Shown here: one piece after another, positions 1 through 10,508 of the stretch
Layout of the letters: each line of letters begins with the position of its first letter
Numbering within the stretch: position 1 is the first letter of the stretch
NCBI GenBank assembly: GCA_025201845.1
Contig: MU603945.1
Location: 105,577-169,576 of the forward strand
Direction: 5' to 3'
DNA from: Martensiomyces pterosporus
Lineage: Eukaryota > Kickxellomycota > Kickxellomycetes > Kickxellales > Kickxellaceae
DNA: 64,000 nt
Notes under the pieces: model-generated
The model's input: the letters and a program-made list of their open reading frames with translations, nothing else
Database searches by the model: none
Told to the model about the DNA's origin: nothing
Translations under genes and position numbers: made by a program

Positions 1-123
1 ACATATCTATTTACTAGTACACTCCTACAGTCTACACGGCCACCCTGCCTCACTATCTAACAATGTGCTCCATTTTGAACAATGTGCCATTTTGATGCTA
101 GCAAAAGACGAGATGTATATTTT

Positions 124-1743
124 TCAGCTGCTGGGTTTCATGATCGGGAACGCAATTGTCTCGCGCAAATGCTTGGCACCCGCCAGTAGCGCCACAACGC
201 GATCCACGCCCATTCCCCAGCCGCCTGTGGGCGGCAAACCGAACTCCAGAGCATCGCAAAACGCGGCGTCCGGTGGTGGCACTTCCTCATCGCCCGAGTC
301 TCTCTCCGCCGCCTGCATCCTAAACTTGTCGCGCTGCTCATTCGGGTCATTCAGCTCTTCGTACGCATTCACAAGTTCTTTTCCGTTCACAAAGAGCTCG
401 AAGCGCGCCGACACCGTTTTCTCCTCATCGGCGCACTTGGACAGTGGGCTCATGATGGACGGGTGGCCTACGAGAAACGTCGGCTGTACGCAGAGTGGTT
501 CGATGTAGTGGCCAATTAGACGGTCGAGGAGTCGCGGCGTCGTATGTGGCTTGGGCGCGGGGATGTGGCGTGCCCTGAGAATTTCCACCAGCTGGTTCTT
601 TGCTTCATCGGTTGTGAATTCTATAGGCAGCTCTGGTATCTCCTTTCGCAGGAACTCAAGCACGTCAATGCGCTTGAACGGCCTGCCCAGATCAATATCC
701 ATCGTCTCGCCGCCACTACCCACTGCCTGCACCACTGTAGACCCTGCAACTTCCCTTGACATGCCCCTCAGCAGCTCCTCTGTTTCGCGCATCAGGTCCT
801 CCAGGGTGGCATAGGCCTGGTAGAACTCACACGTGGTGAATTCTGGGTTGTGGTCGGCATCAATGCCCTCGTTGCGGAACTGCTTCCCGATCTCATACAC
901 GCGATCCATACCGCCAACCACCAGCTGCTTGAGGTACAGCTCAGGTGCCACACGCATGAACAAGTCGACTTCACCAAACGCCGCTGCCTTTGTCTGGAAC
1001 GGCTTGGCCGACGCACCGCCCACTTGTGGAGAAAGCACGGGCGTCTCCACCTCAACAAACTGCCTCAGATCAAGGAACTGGCGTATGTACTTCAGTACCT
1101 TGGCTCTTGCCACCAGTGCGTGCTTCGACTTGGTGTTGACCAGCAAATCAAGATGTCTGTTCCTAAACCTCTTCTGCGTGTCAGCCAGCCCCGATCGCGA
1201 CGGAATCGTATGCAAGCAGGGTGCTAGCAGCTTCAGCTCATGGGTAACAAACACGCTCGTTTCTCCCGTCCCTGTTTTCCCGACAAATCCAGACGCCCTA
1301 ACAATATCGCCCGACAGCAGCGCTCTATTCAATGCCCTAAACTCCCCTGCTTCTCCTCCAGCGTACCTGGCTTGTGATGCGACAACTTGGACAGTGTGCC
1401 CGTTTTGCTCGACGTCGTAGAAGAAGAGCTTCTTGCTGGCCTCGCGCTTACTCCGGATTCTTCCCTGCACGCTCACCTGGACGTTGGTCAGTTTGGCACC
1501 GTCGTCCATCGCATGGCCCCACCGCGAATGCAGCAATTCGTGGGTCACCAGCGGGTAGCCCTCGGGCGCTTCCGTGTATCGTGGGTATGCGACGATGTTG
1601 AGCTTGGCGAATGTTTGCTCCCTTTGCTCCTTTATTGGGCGTTTATCGGAGCTGGCAATTGTCGACATTGCCGCCCTGTTCTGGCTGGACGTTGCTGCTC
1701 TAGAGAGCATGAGCCGCGTGGCGGCAATACCGCGCTGCAGCAT
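124..1743 (-). CDS. Lysyl-tRNA synthetase, mitochondrial or dual-targeted
   Basis: Class II aminoacyl-tRNA synthetase that charges tRNA-Lys. An N-terminal OB-fold anticodon-binding domain (about residues 60-170) precedes the catalytic core. Class II motif 1 is around FVEVETPVLSP, motif 2 contains FRNEGIDADHNPEFTTCEFY, and motif 3 is GLPPTGGWGMGVDR near the end. The chosen ATG at 1743 gives about 539 residues and a presequence rich in Arg, Ser and Ala (MLQRGIAATRLMLSRAA), typical of a mitochondrial import signal. The frame stays open upstream to 1851, but that would add a very hydrophobic stretch and is less likely. A second in-frame ATG at 1668 (MSTIASS) would remove the presequence and could yield a cytosolic form. 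The core looks like the eukaryotic KARS type rather than a divergent organellar one. Intronless; no other LysRS is visible in the window. Confidence 0.93.
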   Translation of the reverse strand: MLQRGIAATRLMLSRAATSSQNRAAMSTIASSDKRPIKEQREQTFAKLNIVAYPRYTEAPEGYPLVTHELLHSRWGHAMDDGAKLTNVQVSVQGRIRSKREASKKLFFYDVEQNGHTVQVVASQARYAGGEAGEFRALNRALLSGDIVRASGFVGKTGTGETSVFVTHELKLLAPCLHTIPSRSGLADTQKRFRNRHLDLLVNTKSKHALVARAKVLKYIRQFLDLRQFVEVETPVLSPQVGGASAKPFQTKAAAFGEVDLFMRVAPELYLKQLVVGGMDRVYEIGKQFRNEGIDADHNPEFTTCEFYQAYATLEDLMRETEELLRGMSREVAGSTVVQAVGSGGETMDIDLGRPFKRIDVLEFLRKEIPELPIEFTTDEAKNQLVEILRARHIPAPKPHTTPRLLDRLIGHYIEPLCVQPTFLVGHPSIMSPLSKCADEEKTVSARFELFVNGKELVNAYEELNDPNEQRDKFRMQAAERDSGDEEVPPPDAAFCDALEFGLPPTGGWGMGVDRVVALLAGAKHLRETIAFPIMKPSS

Positions 1744-2430
1744 CTGGGTATCCTCTTTGGCCGGAGAGAATGAGGCAAAGATAAGAACAAAGTGAAAAAT
1801 AAGGATAAGGAGCGAGAGAAATAGCAAAACAAGGGGTGAAGACGAAAGCAAAGTGCCCAGCGCGCTGGGAGTTACTCAGGCGCAGATCCCCTTGAAGATA
1901 AGCGATACACGAACCACAGGTGCGGCTTTTCAGGCAGCGAGCGATCCAAGCACACCAGCAGGGAAGCCACACATGCATGCACGTGACAGGCACGGTATGA
2001 GGTGCTTTTTATGAATGTATTTTACACACTTTCAAAAAGGGCTGCGATGGGTGTTGAGAAAAGCGCAGATGTGGCAAAGGCGGCCATCGAAGCGGAGTAA
2101 GGGGGCGGAGATGTGCGCCCGCTAAACGCCCGGCGACATGAGAAAAGTGAAAGCAAATGGAGAGTATTGAAAACAAAGGAGGGGGTGGAGCTGGCAAAGA
2201 CGGCGCGACGCAGCAAGAGCTGATCTCTCCATTCCGCCTCACGAAACAAAATGAGCAGGCGACGCGTGCAGAGAGCGAGAAGTTCTGGTGGTCGCCCCCT
2301 TTTCGTAAACACGGGCAGAGAGTCAGAAAAAGATGCGCCACGCGCCGCTTCCCAGTCTCGCATAGCCATCGGGAAAGAAGTGGGCGGGCTCTTTGCAGCG
2401 CGTTGAGCGCGCATGTCTGCTCGGGTGGGT

Positions 2431-2788
2431 TTAGGCCTGGTTCTTGGGGTTCTCCTTGGCGTCCCTCCACATCTCAGCGACCTTCTTGAAGGCCTCCTTG
2501 TGAGTAACACCAGGGTGACCGGCCTTGAACTTGGGCAGCTGCGCCTTCATGAACTGGTTGTAAGGCGAGCTCTTCTTCTTGCCGCCGGTAGCTACCAAAT
2601 GCACAGGGCGGAAGGCACATGGTGGATGTGGATGTCAGTATTGGCAATGCTTCAAATCTAGCGTTCACAGCCATATCGGCAGCAGCATGGCATGCAAGCA
2701 ACATCTGGTGGCAGCAGGCGAACTTACTTCCAGGGGCGGAGGCCTTGGCCTTCTTGACGGTCTTCTTTTCGGTTGTGTGGCGAGGCAT
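2431..2788 (-). CDS. Small HMG-box/YABBY-like chromatin protein (two exons)
   Basis: Spliced gene with exon 1 at 2728-2788, a 136-nt intron (2592-2727, GTAAGT...TAG) and exon 2 at 2431-2591. It encodes 73 residues. The N-terminus is basic (MPRHTTEKKTVKKAKAS). The C-terminal half has the helix pattern of the YABBY/HMG-type DNA-binding fold, with SPYNQFMKAQLPKFKAGHPG, then HKEAFKKVAEMW and a basic-acidic tail. Small fungal proteins of this type are non-sequence-specific DNA-bending chromatin proteins; this role is inferred from the fold. The phase-1 join restores a continuous protein across the Lys-rich linker. Whether it should be called HMGB-like or YABBY-like cannot be settled by eye. Confidence 0.75.
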
Positions 2789-4034
2789 GGCTTACAAAGG
2801 AGTTGAGGCAAGTATGTGTGCAACAGGTGGTTCTGCCGGTAAGTGAGAAAAGTTGTATTTTTGATACTAAAAGGCAAGGGAGAAAAATTTCGAATATGAG
2901 GAGTAGGACGAGAGAGGTATGAAGGGCGGCAGCCTTATTTATTCCCAATCCAAGCGGCAGCCCTCCTCCAAATGTTTCAAACAGGCCTTGGTTGAATGCT
3001 ATTGGAATAATTGGAGGCCCTCCACAGCATACGCATAAGCATAGCTGGTGTGCCTTATGACGCCCTATCCTGGCTGGCTGGCTGGCTGGCTGGCTGAGCT
3101 TTTCGAGAAGGGGGAGAGGAGGGAGAGGCGCGCCGCGCACGCACGTAGGCGCGCGTGTAAAACAAAGCGATGATATAAAAAATAAAAAATCGACCAGCAG
3201 AGCAAGCCAGCCAATACAGCAGCGGGGGTAGTAACAAAAGCCCACAGCCAGCATATACAAATTTACGCCTGGACGGGGTCATGTGGGGGCTGCCTCTGCT
3301 GCCTCTGCTGCCTCGGCCGCTGCCTCCTATCCCAAGCGACGTGCTGCTCGCTTTTCCTATTCCATCACAGCTGCAGTGTTTGCTGGGCTTGTCATTCCTA
3401 GCCACCCAAGGCATCTGCCCCGCACAAACGCACCGAGCATATACGCGCTCAGCACTAAGAATCTCATAAGCTCTGAGCAAAAGGCAGCGCCCAAAGTCCT
3501 TGAGGCACTCTGGTCCAGCTAGCCGCCATAGCAGGGAGAAAGAAAGCAGGCACGAGCAGCAGGCGCCTCTGCCGCTTTTTCTCAGAGCAGCGTTGGGCCA
3601 CGCGTCACTTGCCTCATATAAAACAACTCAACAACCAGGATATGACAATCAAGCCTTGTATCTATCCCGCACAATATGGAGAATGAAAGAAAAAAGTGGC
3701 CGAGCAAAGGGAACATGCTGTCAGAAATGTGGTAATAATGGCCTATGCCTTTCTCATTGGCCAAATACCAACTGCCCTGCTGCCCACACTTCACTACTCG
3801 ATTTCGCTGTCTGCCATCTCCAGCAGCCGCCGACTGACTCGCGGCCTTGCCCCGCTTTGCTTGCTTCATTGATTCTTTCGCCCTCCTTCCTATTCCTTTT
3901 CTCTCAAGCGTGCGAAGAGGGTGGTCTGCCTTATTTTTCAGTGCGCTCTGCCCGGTCCGTGGGCCACCCTCTGCGGTCGCCATTTCCCTGTGTCCACCGC
4001 CGCCCACTGCCTACAGGTGTTTTCTGGGGCTTGG
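2789..4034. other. Intergenic region with simple repeats
   Basis: No supportable gene. It contains a (TGGC)n microsatellite at 3071-3096, a CTGCCTCTG-type repeat near 3288-3325, and an imperfect GAAAAATTTC palindrome about 95 bp upstream of the HMG-like gene. A frame at about 3235-3520 is open but has no ATG and no recognisable domain. Confidence 0.5.
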
Positions 4035-6154
4035 CTATGGTGGTGTGTTCTTGCTGCAGTGTGGTGTCACTTTGTTGACATCCTGCAGAACCACGCTCTT
4101 TGCAACCGCCGCGTTGGCCAGCGGCGACCGTACAAACGCGGCGATCTCAACCGCCATGTCTCGTGCGACAACCTAAACCGGAGCATAAAGAGATGTATCC
4201 ATGAAGATGGGATCGTCGTAAGCCCAAATGGCCGCAATACAGCCATTATTGTGCATCTGGCACATAAGGGAGATCGATGGTCCCAACATACCTGCCGAGG
4301 CGTAAGCAGCTGCCAGCAGCTGCCAAATAGGCCCTTGGTGACTTGAGATGCAAAGTCGTCTTTTGCCAGCGCAACGATGCACAGCCATGTTGCCAGCATT
4401 CCCTGGGAGCCCATTCGTCGCGCCTGGACCACGCAGCCCCACTGCTGCTCAAGCCTACTGCCACTAGCAGCAACGCCATTCTCTTGCTCCACTGCCTCGT
4501 AAAACAAATCCACAATGTTTTCTGTGGGCCCATCGAACGCCTACGCGACAATAGTAGCCAAGAATCTCTGGTTAGCATGTCCACACCAAACCCGCTGGCC
4601 TTGCACTCACAGCAATGGGGCAGCAGTAGGAATTGATAGTAGATTTTGCAACAACCACATTTTTTGGTTGCTAATTGTAGACCCAAATACTGGTGCTAGA
4701 CAGCATGAATAAAAATGCTGGTGAGAAAGGAGGGAGAGCAGCGCCAAGTTTGGCAGTAGCACCCAGCACCAGCACCAGCACCACTCCAATTTGAAACATG
4801 CAGAGGGGCAGCTCCACTTTCCCAGCACCAGCAGGCGTGCTAATTGGCCAACGCACCTTTTTGTGGACCAAGACCGTTTCAATGTTGCTCCGACACAGCT
4901 CCTTCCACAGCTCAGCTACTCGCCGGTCCCTCGTAATATCTACGAGATGCGCAAAATCCTGCAGCATCTGCCTCGCCAGCACATCGTCTGCGAACACTGC
5001 ACGTATAATTCGACTGCACTCAGCCAGCACGTCACAGCCAGTCCTATCTCGGCCATTAATACAGCCATCTCTCAACAAGTACAGCACCTACATGGCCACC
5101 ACATCTGTCACGCATTCGCACAAGTGGCAGTTAGTGTTGTGATGGTACGCCAGTTCACACGTTCAGCCCAGCATCTCTGTAGATTACCATCGCATACTGT
5201 CGTTTTGCACAGCAGTACATACGACGTGTGATGCTGATACCTACCAGTGATGCTCGAGCGCCTTCCAGCCGATTCCACAAGATCAGTGCTTGGTTTAGCG
5301 GCAGCTGGCATAGCATATCCAGTCCACGCTGTCTTAGCAGCTCGTGGCTTTCAAGCTGATCCCATCCAACAGCATCCATGTAGGGCAACAGGTCGCCTAT
5401 CAGCTCGGGCAAGCATGCGTCATGGCATATGGAAAATGCCTGGGACCACAGGCGTTTTGTCTTCAAGGGATCCCGTTCTGGCTTTTGCTCAGCTATCATC
5501 GAGGCTAGCTGATGCAGTGCCAAACGCCGTCCGGATACTCCGTCGCTGGATATCTTGAAACTTGGCAGCACTAGTGTGCAGCACTCTTTGCTGCCATTCA
5601 TAGTCACTGTCCTGACCAGCCTTGACAGCCATAGCGACGCTCTAAAATCAAAAAGAATGTGTGATATCAGCGTGTGCCGTGGTATCTACCTGCTCTTGGA
5701 AACATATCGCCCATCGCTTTATTTAGGCACCTACTTTTGGTTCGAGTAGACGCCCTGGTACATTGCCTTGCTGTACTCCATAGCAGCGCTAACAACCGCC
5801 TGGCAAATCCCAGCATCCCGAACTGCCACCTGTGACTGTGCGAGTGTAATTAAAAGCGGGCCAATATCGGGATACGATTTGGCGCACTCATATGCGCTAT
5901 GGCATAGCGACAGCTGCTACACGCGCCAAAGTGTCCATAGCGAATGCATTAGATAACGTTTGCATTAAGAAAAAGATATGCATGTGGTGTGTTTTGGGGC
6001 TGATACTTGCCAGCTGTAGAGTAGTTAGCTGCTGTATGATGCTCTGTCTTTTGGTGCTCCGCCTATATCCCTGATGCTCAGCGCAGTAATCTATAAATGC
6101 GGTTCTTAAACTATCCGCCATATCTCTACCAGCAAAATGAATAACAGTGAGCAC
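4035..6154 (-). CDS. INTS3-like helical repeat protein, multi-exon (3' half unresolved)
   Basis: A spliced gene inferred from phase-consistent exons: 6011-6154 (start at 6154 or the better-placed MADSL at 6121), 5735-5916, 5245-5641 and 4857-5087. Boundaries are GC-AAGT at 6010, GTAGGT at 5734, GTAGGT at 5244 and GTGCGT at 4856. The joined protein is helical. From memory it is colinear with the N-terminal half of metazoan Integrator subunit 3: a W-L-x-R-L-V segment in exon 3, then VLYLLRDG, a Cys-Ser-Arg-Ile-Ile helix and VAELWKEL, the counterpart of an LWKDI segment in INTS3. Below 4850 a piece reading HFYSCCLAPVF may continue the match. Two frames compete between 4246 and 4553, and a last exon could end at 4037. 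The function (snRNA 3' processing or SOSS complex) is inference. Confidence 0.5.
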
Positions 6155-6339
6155 AATTGGAAATAGCCAGCGCCAGAGTCAACCGCGTATATAGCCAAGC
6201 TTGGGACGGCTGCAAACTTATAGGACACGGCAATGCTACGATCTGGGCATTGCGGCGAGAGGGAGTGTTTATATACTTTATCATATTTTCAAGGATAGAA
6301 CAATGAAGCTAACAGCTACGTCCTGCAGTAGCGCATATT

Positions 6340-6832
6340 TCAAAGGTCGTACTCGTCCTCATCGTCACTATCGTCAAATCCTTTCCGGTTGTAAATGATC
6401 TTCGTCTCTGTATGGTGCTCGGCATTAATCTGCTCCAGCATCTCCTTCAGCTCATCTTCAGAGACTTTGTTACGGATCTGGCCCATGCGGGCCATCCTTA
6501 GGAGCATGTCCTCCACAGCACGCGCCTTTTCGGGCTTCACCATGGCGATGCGGCCCAGCCGTTCTCTTGCCTCCCGAGAGAGAACCTGCGCCAGCATGTT
6601 CTGACGAGCCTCCTCCTGCTGGCTACAATGATTCAAAACAAGGCAAAGCTTGAGCGTGTGTATCCCTGGCTGCTGGCTTGGACAGGAGATTCTGGCATTC
6701 ACGGGCTGCCTTTTGTTTTGCTTACCTCTTTTGTGCGTTGGCTTCGCTGCCGTTGCTTGGGCCACTGCCACCCTGAGCTTGCATCTCGGCCAGACGGCGT
6801 GCTCTGATTGCGTCAAGGTCCGAATCGGCCAT
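6340..6832 (-). CDS. PDCD5: PDCD5/TFAR19 family DNA-binding protein (two exons)
   Basis: Exon 1 is 6726-6832, the intron 6623-6725 (GTAAGC...TAG) and exon 2 is 6340-6622, giving 129 residues; the family is usually about 125. The N-terminus MADSDLDAIRARRLAEMQAQ, the core VLSREARERLGRIAMVKPEK and MLLRMARMGQI, and the acidic C-terminus DDSDDEDEYDL all follow the family plan of a compact helical core with a flexible acidic tail. Family members bind DNA and the chaperonin CCT and are linked to cell death or growth control. The role in this fungus is not evident from sequence. The phase-2 join adds SQQEEAR directly after the Lys at residue 35, as expected for this family. Confidence 0.93.
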
Positions 6833-7638
6833 TTGGGTTGTGGATATAGAGCAAAAATTAAAAGCCGAAATACGAATGAGAAGCAAGGCAGGTTCGGGGT
6901 GTGCGTGTGCGAAAAGCAGCATGTGGTCGACTGCTACAAACAATATGCTGCGGCTCAGCTGACTCGACTCGGTGCAGTACTTTCCACTTCTTTTTGGGGC
7001 GTCTTGGGTGTCCTTTTCGTGGAGAGACACGCAGTAAAGCGGGTAAAGAGGCGTTGGTGCCTTCATATCAGCAGGTACATGTGGCACCGGCGAGCGCCGT
7101 AGCTCAAGGCCATTCAGCTTACGAGTGGTAGCCGAGAGGGCATCGACTTCTCACTGCCATCATGGCGAGCAGGATATTGAAGAGGGTGCCGCTATATGTG
7201 CCATTCATTGCTTTCACTGATCGGCGGCGGGCCAGCTGAGCGGGTGAGGGGGAAAGTGTGATCAGGCGGCAGGATTTCCCACTTGCTCTTTACCCAACCG
7301 TCTTGCGATAGGAAGGGATGATGCAAGTAAAAATGTTGGGCTGAGCAGCAAAACGACAGGGTGGCCAGGAAGGCTGCCCTGCCACTGTGCACCAGCCAAA
7401 ACCTTTAAACATGTGTGCTTGCTTTGTGCGAATGAAAGCATGCTCGTCGCAGATACAAGAGACACTTGACTTCTTTCTCTTTCCATTTCATCGCTACTCT
7501 CTAATTTTATTTTGCCTTTTTAACTTTATATCCCAGGGCCTCCTCATTTCCTGCTAAAACGTGTGCGTGGGAAAAGCGAGCCACCGTTAATTCCTTATCG
7601 ATCTTTGGCACCAATACCCTCCAGGATAACAGGAGACA
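6833..7638. other. Divergent intergenic/promoter region
   Basis: Lies between the divergently transcribed PDCD5 and periplasmic-binding-protein-like genes. Pyrimidine-rich stretches occur just upstream of the downstream gene. No domain-bearing ORF, tRNA or repeat was recognised. Confidence 0.5.
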
Positions 7639-9069
7639 ATGCACCCCAAGGCCATCCTTGCCTCCATTGCCCTGCTTCAGGCGCCGCTGCTTATTTCAGC
7701 CTCGTGCAATTTCGCCGATGTAAAGCTCTCCACCAATCCGGGGTTCACCATCTCGGTGAATGGCGACTACAAGATTCTCGAGGATACTTCTGCCAAGGTC
7801 AAGTACGGGCTCTTCTGCGACGCCAAGCCATCGAACGTCGACGGCGTCGACAAGTGGTTCAAGGTGCCTGTCTCCTCCGTAGGCACACGCATTCCCATTG
7901 CCTCCGGGTTTCTGGAGGCCCTCAGCCTACGCAACAACCTAACTGCCGTTGCAGAAAACCTCACCTTGACTAACCCGTGCCTAAATACCGGCAACATGGC
8001 TATTCTCAACTCGACAAGCGACAATTCCACCAATGTGGATGTGATTTTCAGCTCGAACGCCACAAGCGATGGTGAAAAATCCGTGCGCTTGCCGTCGGAC
8101 GATAGCTTGAGTCCTCTGCAGCTGGCAGAATGGATCAAGTTCGTTGCCGCATTCTTCAACGTCGAAATCAATGCTTCCAAGCTATTCGACAGCATCTCAA
8201 CGGCGTATTCGTGTCTCAACGGCAACATGCAGAATGTCAAGCAGCGGCCACACGCATATTGGGTTCAGTATACAAATACCACAAATGGCGGACATGCGTA
8301 TAATATCATCGAGTCGGCGTACCAGAAGAGCCTCCTAGCAAGTGCCAGTGCGACTAACAACACCAACAAGCTGCCTGATGACTCAGCCGATCAAGGAAAG
8401 TTCCAGGATGCGGTGAAGGACGCCCAATTCGTTATCGATCAGACTGATTTGAAACGCATGGGCATGCGAGTGAAGGAATGGCAGGAGGATTTCGGCTACA
8501 CGGATGCACCTAATTCGGGGGTGCCGTTTTTGACCTCGATGAACATTTGGCGCACCGATGGATACAACAGCAAGAACGGGGTCAGCAATTTCCCTGAATT
8601 TGGGCTTGTTCGCCCAGACCTTGTCCTCCGTGACCTTATCAGCATCCTAGAGCCCACATATGACTCCACATACAACCGTACCTGGATGTGGAGACTGGGA
8701 AGTGGGTCAGAATCGACTACTAATATTGGTGCAAGCAACTATGACTGCAGCAACCCGTGGATAACCACAGTGACTAAGTGCAGCCCCAGGAGCGACTTCT
8801 ATGGCGGCGAGTTCAGCACCGACGGAAGCGATAGCTCGGGCAATGATCAAAACGAGGAGGGAAAGAGCTCGGATAAGAGTAAGAGCAAGTCCAGCAGCAA
8901 GGGTGGCAAGATTGCTGGTGGTGTTGTTGCTGCCGTCGTGCTTATTGGCCTGGGATTTGTTGGCCTGCACTACTATAACCGCAACCGCCGCCAGGCGCGT
9001 ATGAGAGCTTTGAGCCAGACGGAGCATGGAGAGGACATTGGGCTCCAGAGCACGAACCGCTTCCGCTAG
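7639..9069 (+). CDS. Periplasmic-binding-protein-like type I membrane protein
   Basis: 476 residues, intronless. A cleavable signal peptide (about residues 1-21, ending near SASC) leads into a long extracellular domain with many Asn-X-Ser/Thr sites. A Ser/Lys-rich stalk follows, then one transmembrane helix (about 422-445, GGVVAAVVLIGLGFVGLHYY) and a short basic cytoplasmic tail. The ectodomain resembles the fungal family annotated as ABC-type periplasmic binding protein: segments such as LQLAEWIKFVAAFFN, the VDVIF strand and FPEFGLVRPDLVLRDLISIL match its pattern. Bacterial relatives bind ferric siderophores, haem or cobalamin. Here no transporter partner is adjacent, so ligand and function are unknown. 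A surface metal- or chelate-binding role is only inference. Confidence 0.8.
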   Translation: MHPKAILASIALLQAPLLISASCNFADVKLSTNPGFTISVNGDYKILEDTSAKVKYGLFCDAKPSNVDGVDKWFKVPVSSVGTRIPIASGFLEALSLRNNLTAVAENLTLTNPCLNTGNMAILNSTSDNSTNVDVIFSSNATSDGEKSVRLPSDDSLSPLQLAEWIKFVAAFFNVEINASKLFDSISTAYSCLNGNMQNVKQRPHAYWVQYTNTTNGGHAYNIIESAYQKSLLASASATNNTNKLPDDSADQGKFQDAVKDAQFVIDQTDLKRMGMRVKEWQEDFGYTDAPNSGVPFLTSMNIWRTDGYNSKNGVSNFPEFGLVRPDLVLRDLISILEPTYDSTYNRTWMWRLGSGSESTTNIGASNYDCSNPWITTVTKCSPRSDFYGGEFSTDGSDSSGNDQNEEGKSSDKSKSKSSSKGGKIAGGVVAAVVLIGLGFVGLHYYNRNRRQARMRALSQTEHGEDIGLQSTNRFR

Positions 9070-9080
9070 ATTACAGCCCA

Positions 9081-9086
9081 AATAAA
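9081..9086 (+). terminator. Possible polyadenylation signal AATAAA
   Basis: A canonical AATAAA hexamer lies 12 bp after the stop codon of the binding-protein-like gene. It sits in the short convergent spacer before the 3' end of the MARCH5-like gene. Position fits a poly(A) signal; not otherwise tested. Confidence 0.35.
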
Positions 9087-9221
9087 GGGCGGTGATTTAT
9101 TTAGCCATTCGCGCAGGGCATTCCATTGGAAGTATACCTTAATGCAACCTCTGTTTAGGGCTTGGGAGAGAGAAGTGTATTTAAAATAAAGATTACAGTC
9201 CAAAAATACGGATAATAAGGT

Positions 9222-10508
9222 TCAAAAGCGCTTGCGGCCTTGGATAAACCTGCTTACGCGCGTCTGGTACAGCAAGTACTTGTAGAACACGCGCACAAGG
9301 TCCTTGACCAAGAAATACGCACACCCGCCGATTATCGTGCGGCTAAAGTGGCTGAGTCCACGGCGCTGCACAAACGGCAGCTTGGCAATGGCCGATCCGC
9401 AGAGCGTCGAGATCACAGGCAGCAGAAGCGACTCCACCAGCGTTCTCCCAAACGCACTGCCATTGAGCACTATGGTTGCCTCAAAGTTCCTATTCGCCCG
9501 CGGCTGCACAGCTTCATTGTCGTTATTGGCACCCGCTTGAGGCTGCAGCAGCGGCTGCTGCATGCCAAAGCGGCGAACTGTCAGGGCACGCTGCTCGGGC
9601 GGCAGCCGGCTCTCCCACCGGCGTTCCAGCCTTCCCAGCGTCATGTCCCAGACATATCGGTACAGTGCGCTGACTGTGGGCAGCGCCGTCAGCGCCAATG
9701 AGGGCGAGATAGGCCACTGTGCGCGGAGCGGGTGCGGCGTGGTCATTATCAGCGTTGACAGGGGCATGTACGCCGCGCCGGCTTGAAACCGCGACCAGAT
9801 GAGCGTGAGTGGGATCATGGGCAGCCACACCCACTTGGTGTGGTCCCAGCGACCCGGGCCGCCCAAGATCCTGTGGCCCTCCACGGGGCCATACACCGTC
9901 ATTACTGTGTATGCGCCATATGCCGTGCATGCAACGACAACGGCCATGCTGCCGATGGTGGCAAGAAAGAAGGGCATGGATCTGTCAACAAGGTCGTAGA
10001 TGGAGTTGAGAGCGTTGAAGGTTTTGGAGTGCCACTGCACGATCTTGTATGGCGTGTTGCACTGCGGGCATCGCACCTACACCCAAAGAGAGAGGGGTGG
10101 GAGAAGAATGGGGGGCCAGCATAAGCAGCGTTTGCCCAAAGCAGAGCACAATCGGCGTTCGATGCAAGGGGGTGGTGGTCGCGTGCAGACCCGTGAAGCT
10201 GCCCAGTCTTTTGTGCGGGTGGAGCGGGTGGGATGAGTGCTATGCACACCACCTTGTGTTCGTTTGTGGAATAGAGCTCTCGGAAAACTTACCACGCCTG
10301 TTCGGCTGCGTCGCTCGCTCTCGCCAATCCAATGCAGAAGGCATGTCTCGTGGCAGATGAGCGAGCACTTGCATGGGTAGAGCCATTCGCGTCTGTTCTT
10401 GCGAAGGTCGTCGAGGCATATCCAGCACCGGTCAGCTTCTAAGCTGTGTGGCTGTTGTGCGTGTTGTTGCTGCTGCTGCTGCTGCTGCTGCTCCGATCGC
10501 AAAGACAT
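9222..10508 (-). CDS. MARCH5-like RINGv transmembrane E3 ubiquitin ligase (two exons)
   Basis: Exon 1 is 10293-10508, the intron 10077-10292 (GTAAGT...TAG) and exon 2 is 9222-10076; the phase-0 join gives 356 residues. After a nine-glutamine tract, a RING-CH (RINGv) zinc finger runs CWICLDD...YPCKCS...CHETCLLHW...CPQC, the C4HC3 pattern of MARCH ligases. The intron falls inside this finger. Several hydrophobic segments follow, including FFLATIGSMAVVVACTAYGA and a C-terminal region with RTIIGGCAYFLVKDLVRVFY. The arrangement matches MARCH5/MITOL, an outer mitochondrial membrane E3 that controls mitochondrial dynamics and tail-anchored protein turnover. The localisation is inferred from the family. 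Confidence 0.88.

Noticed and set aside
3235..3522. Plus-strand frame with Ala/Ser repeats and a basic segment
   Set aside because: No ATG in the frame, no convincing splice partner and no domain.
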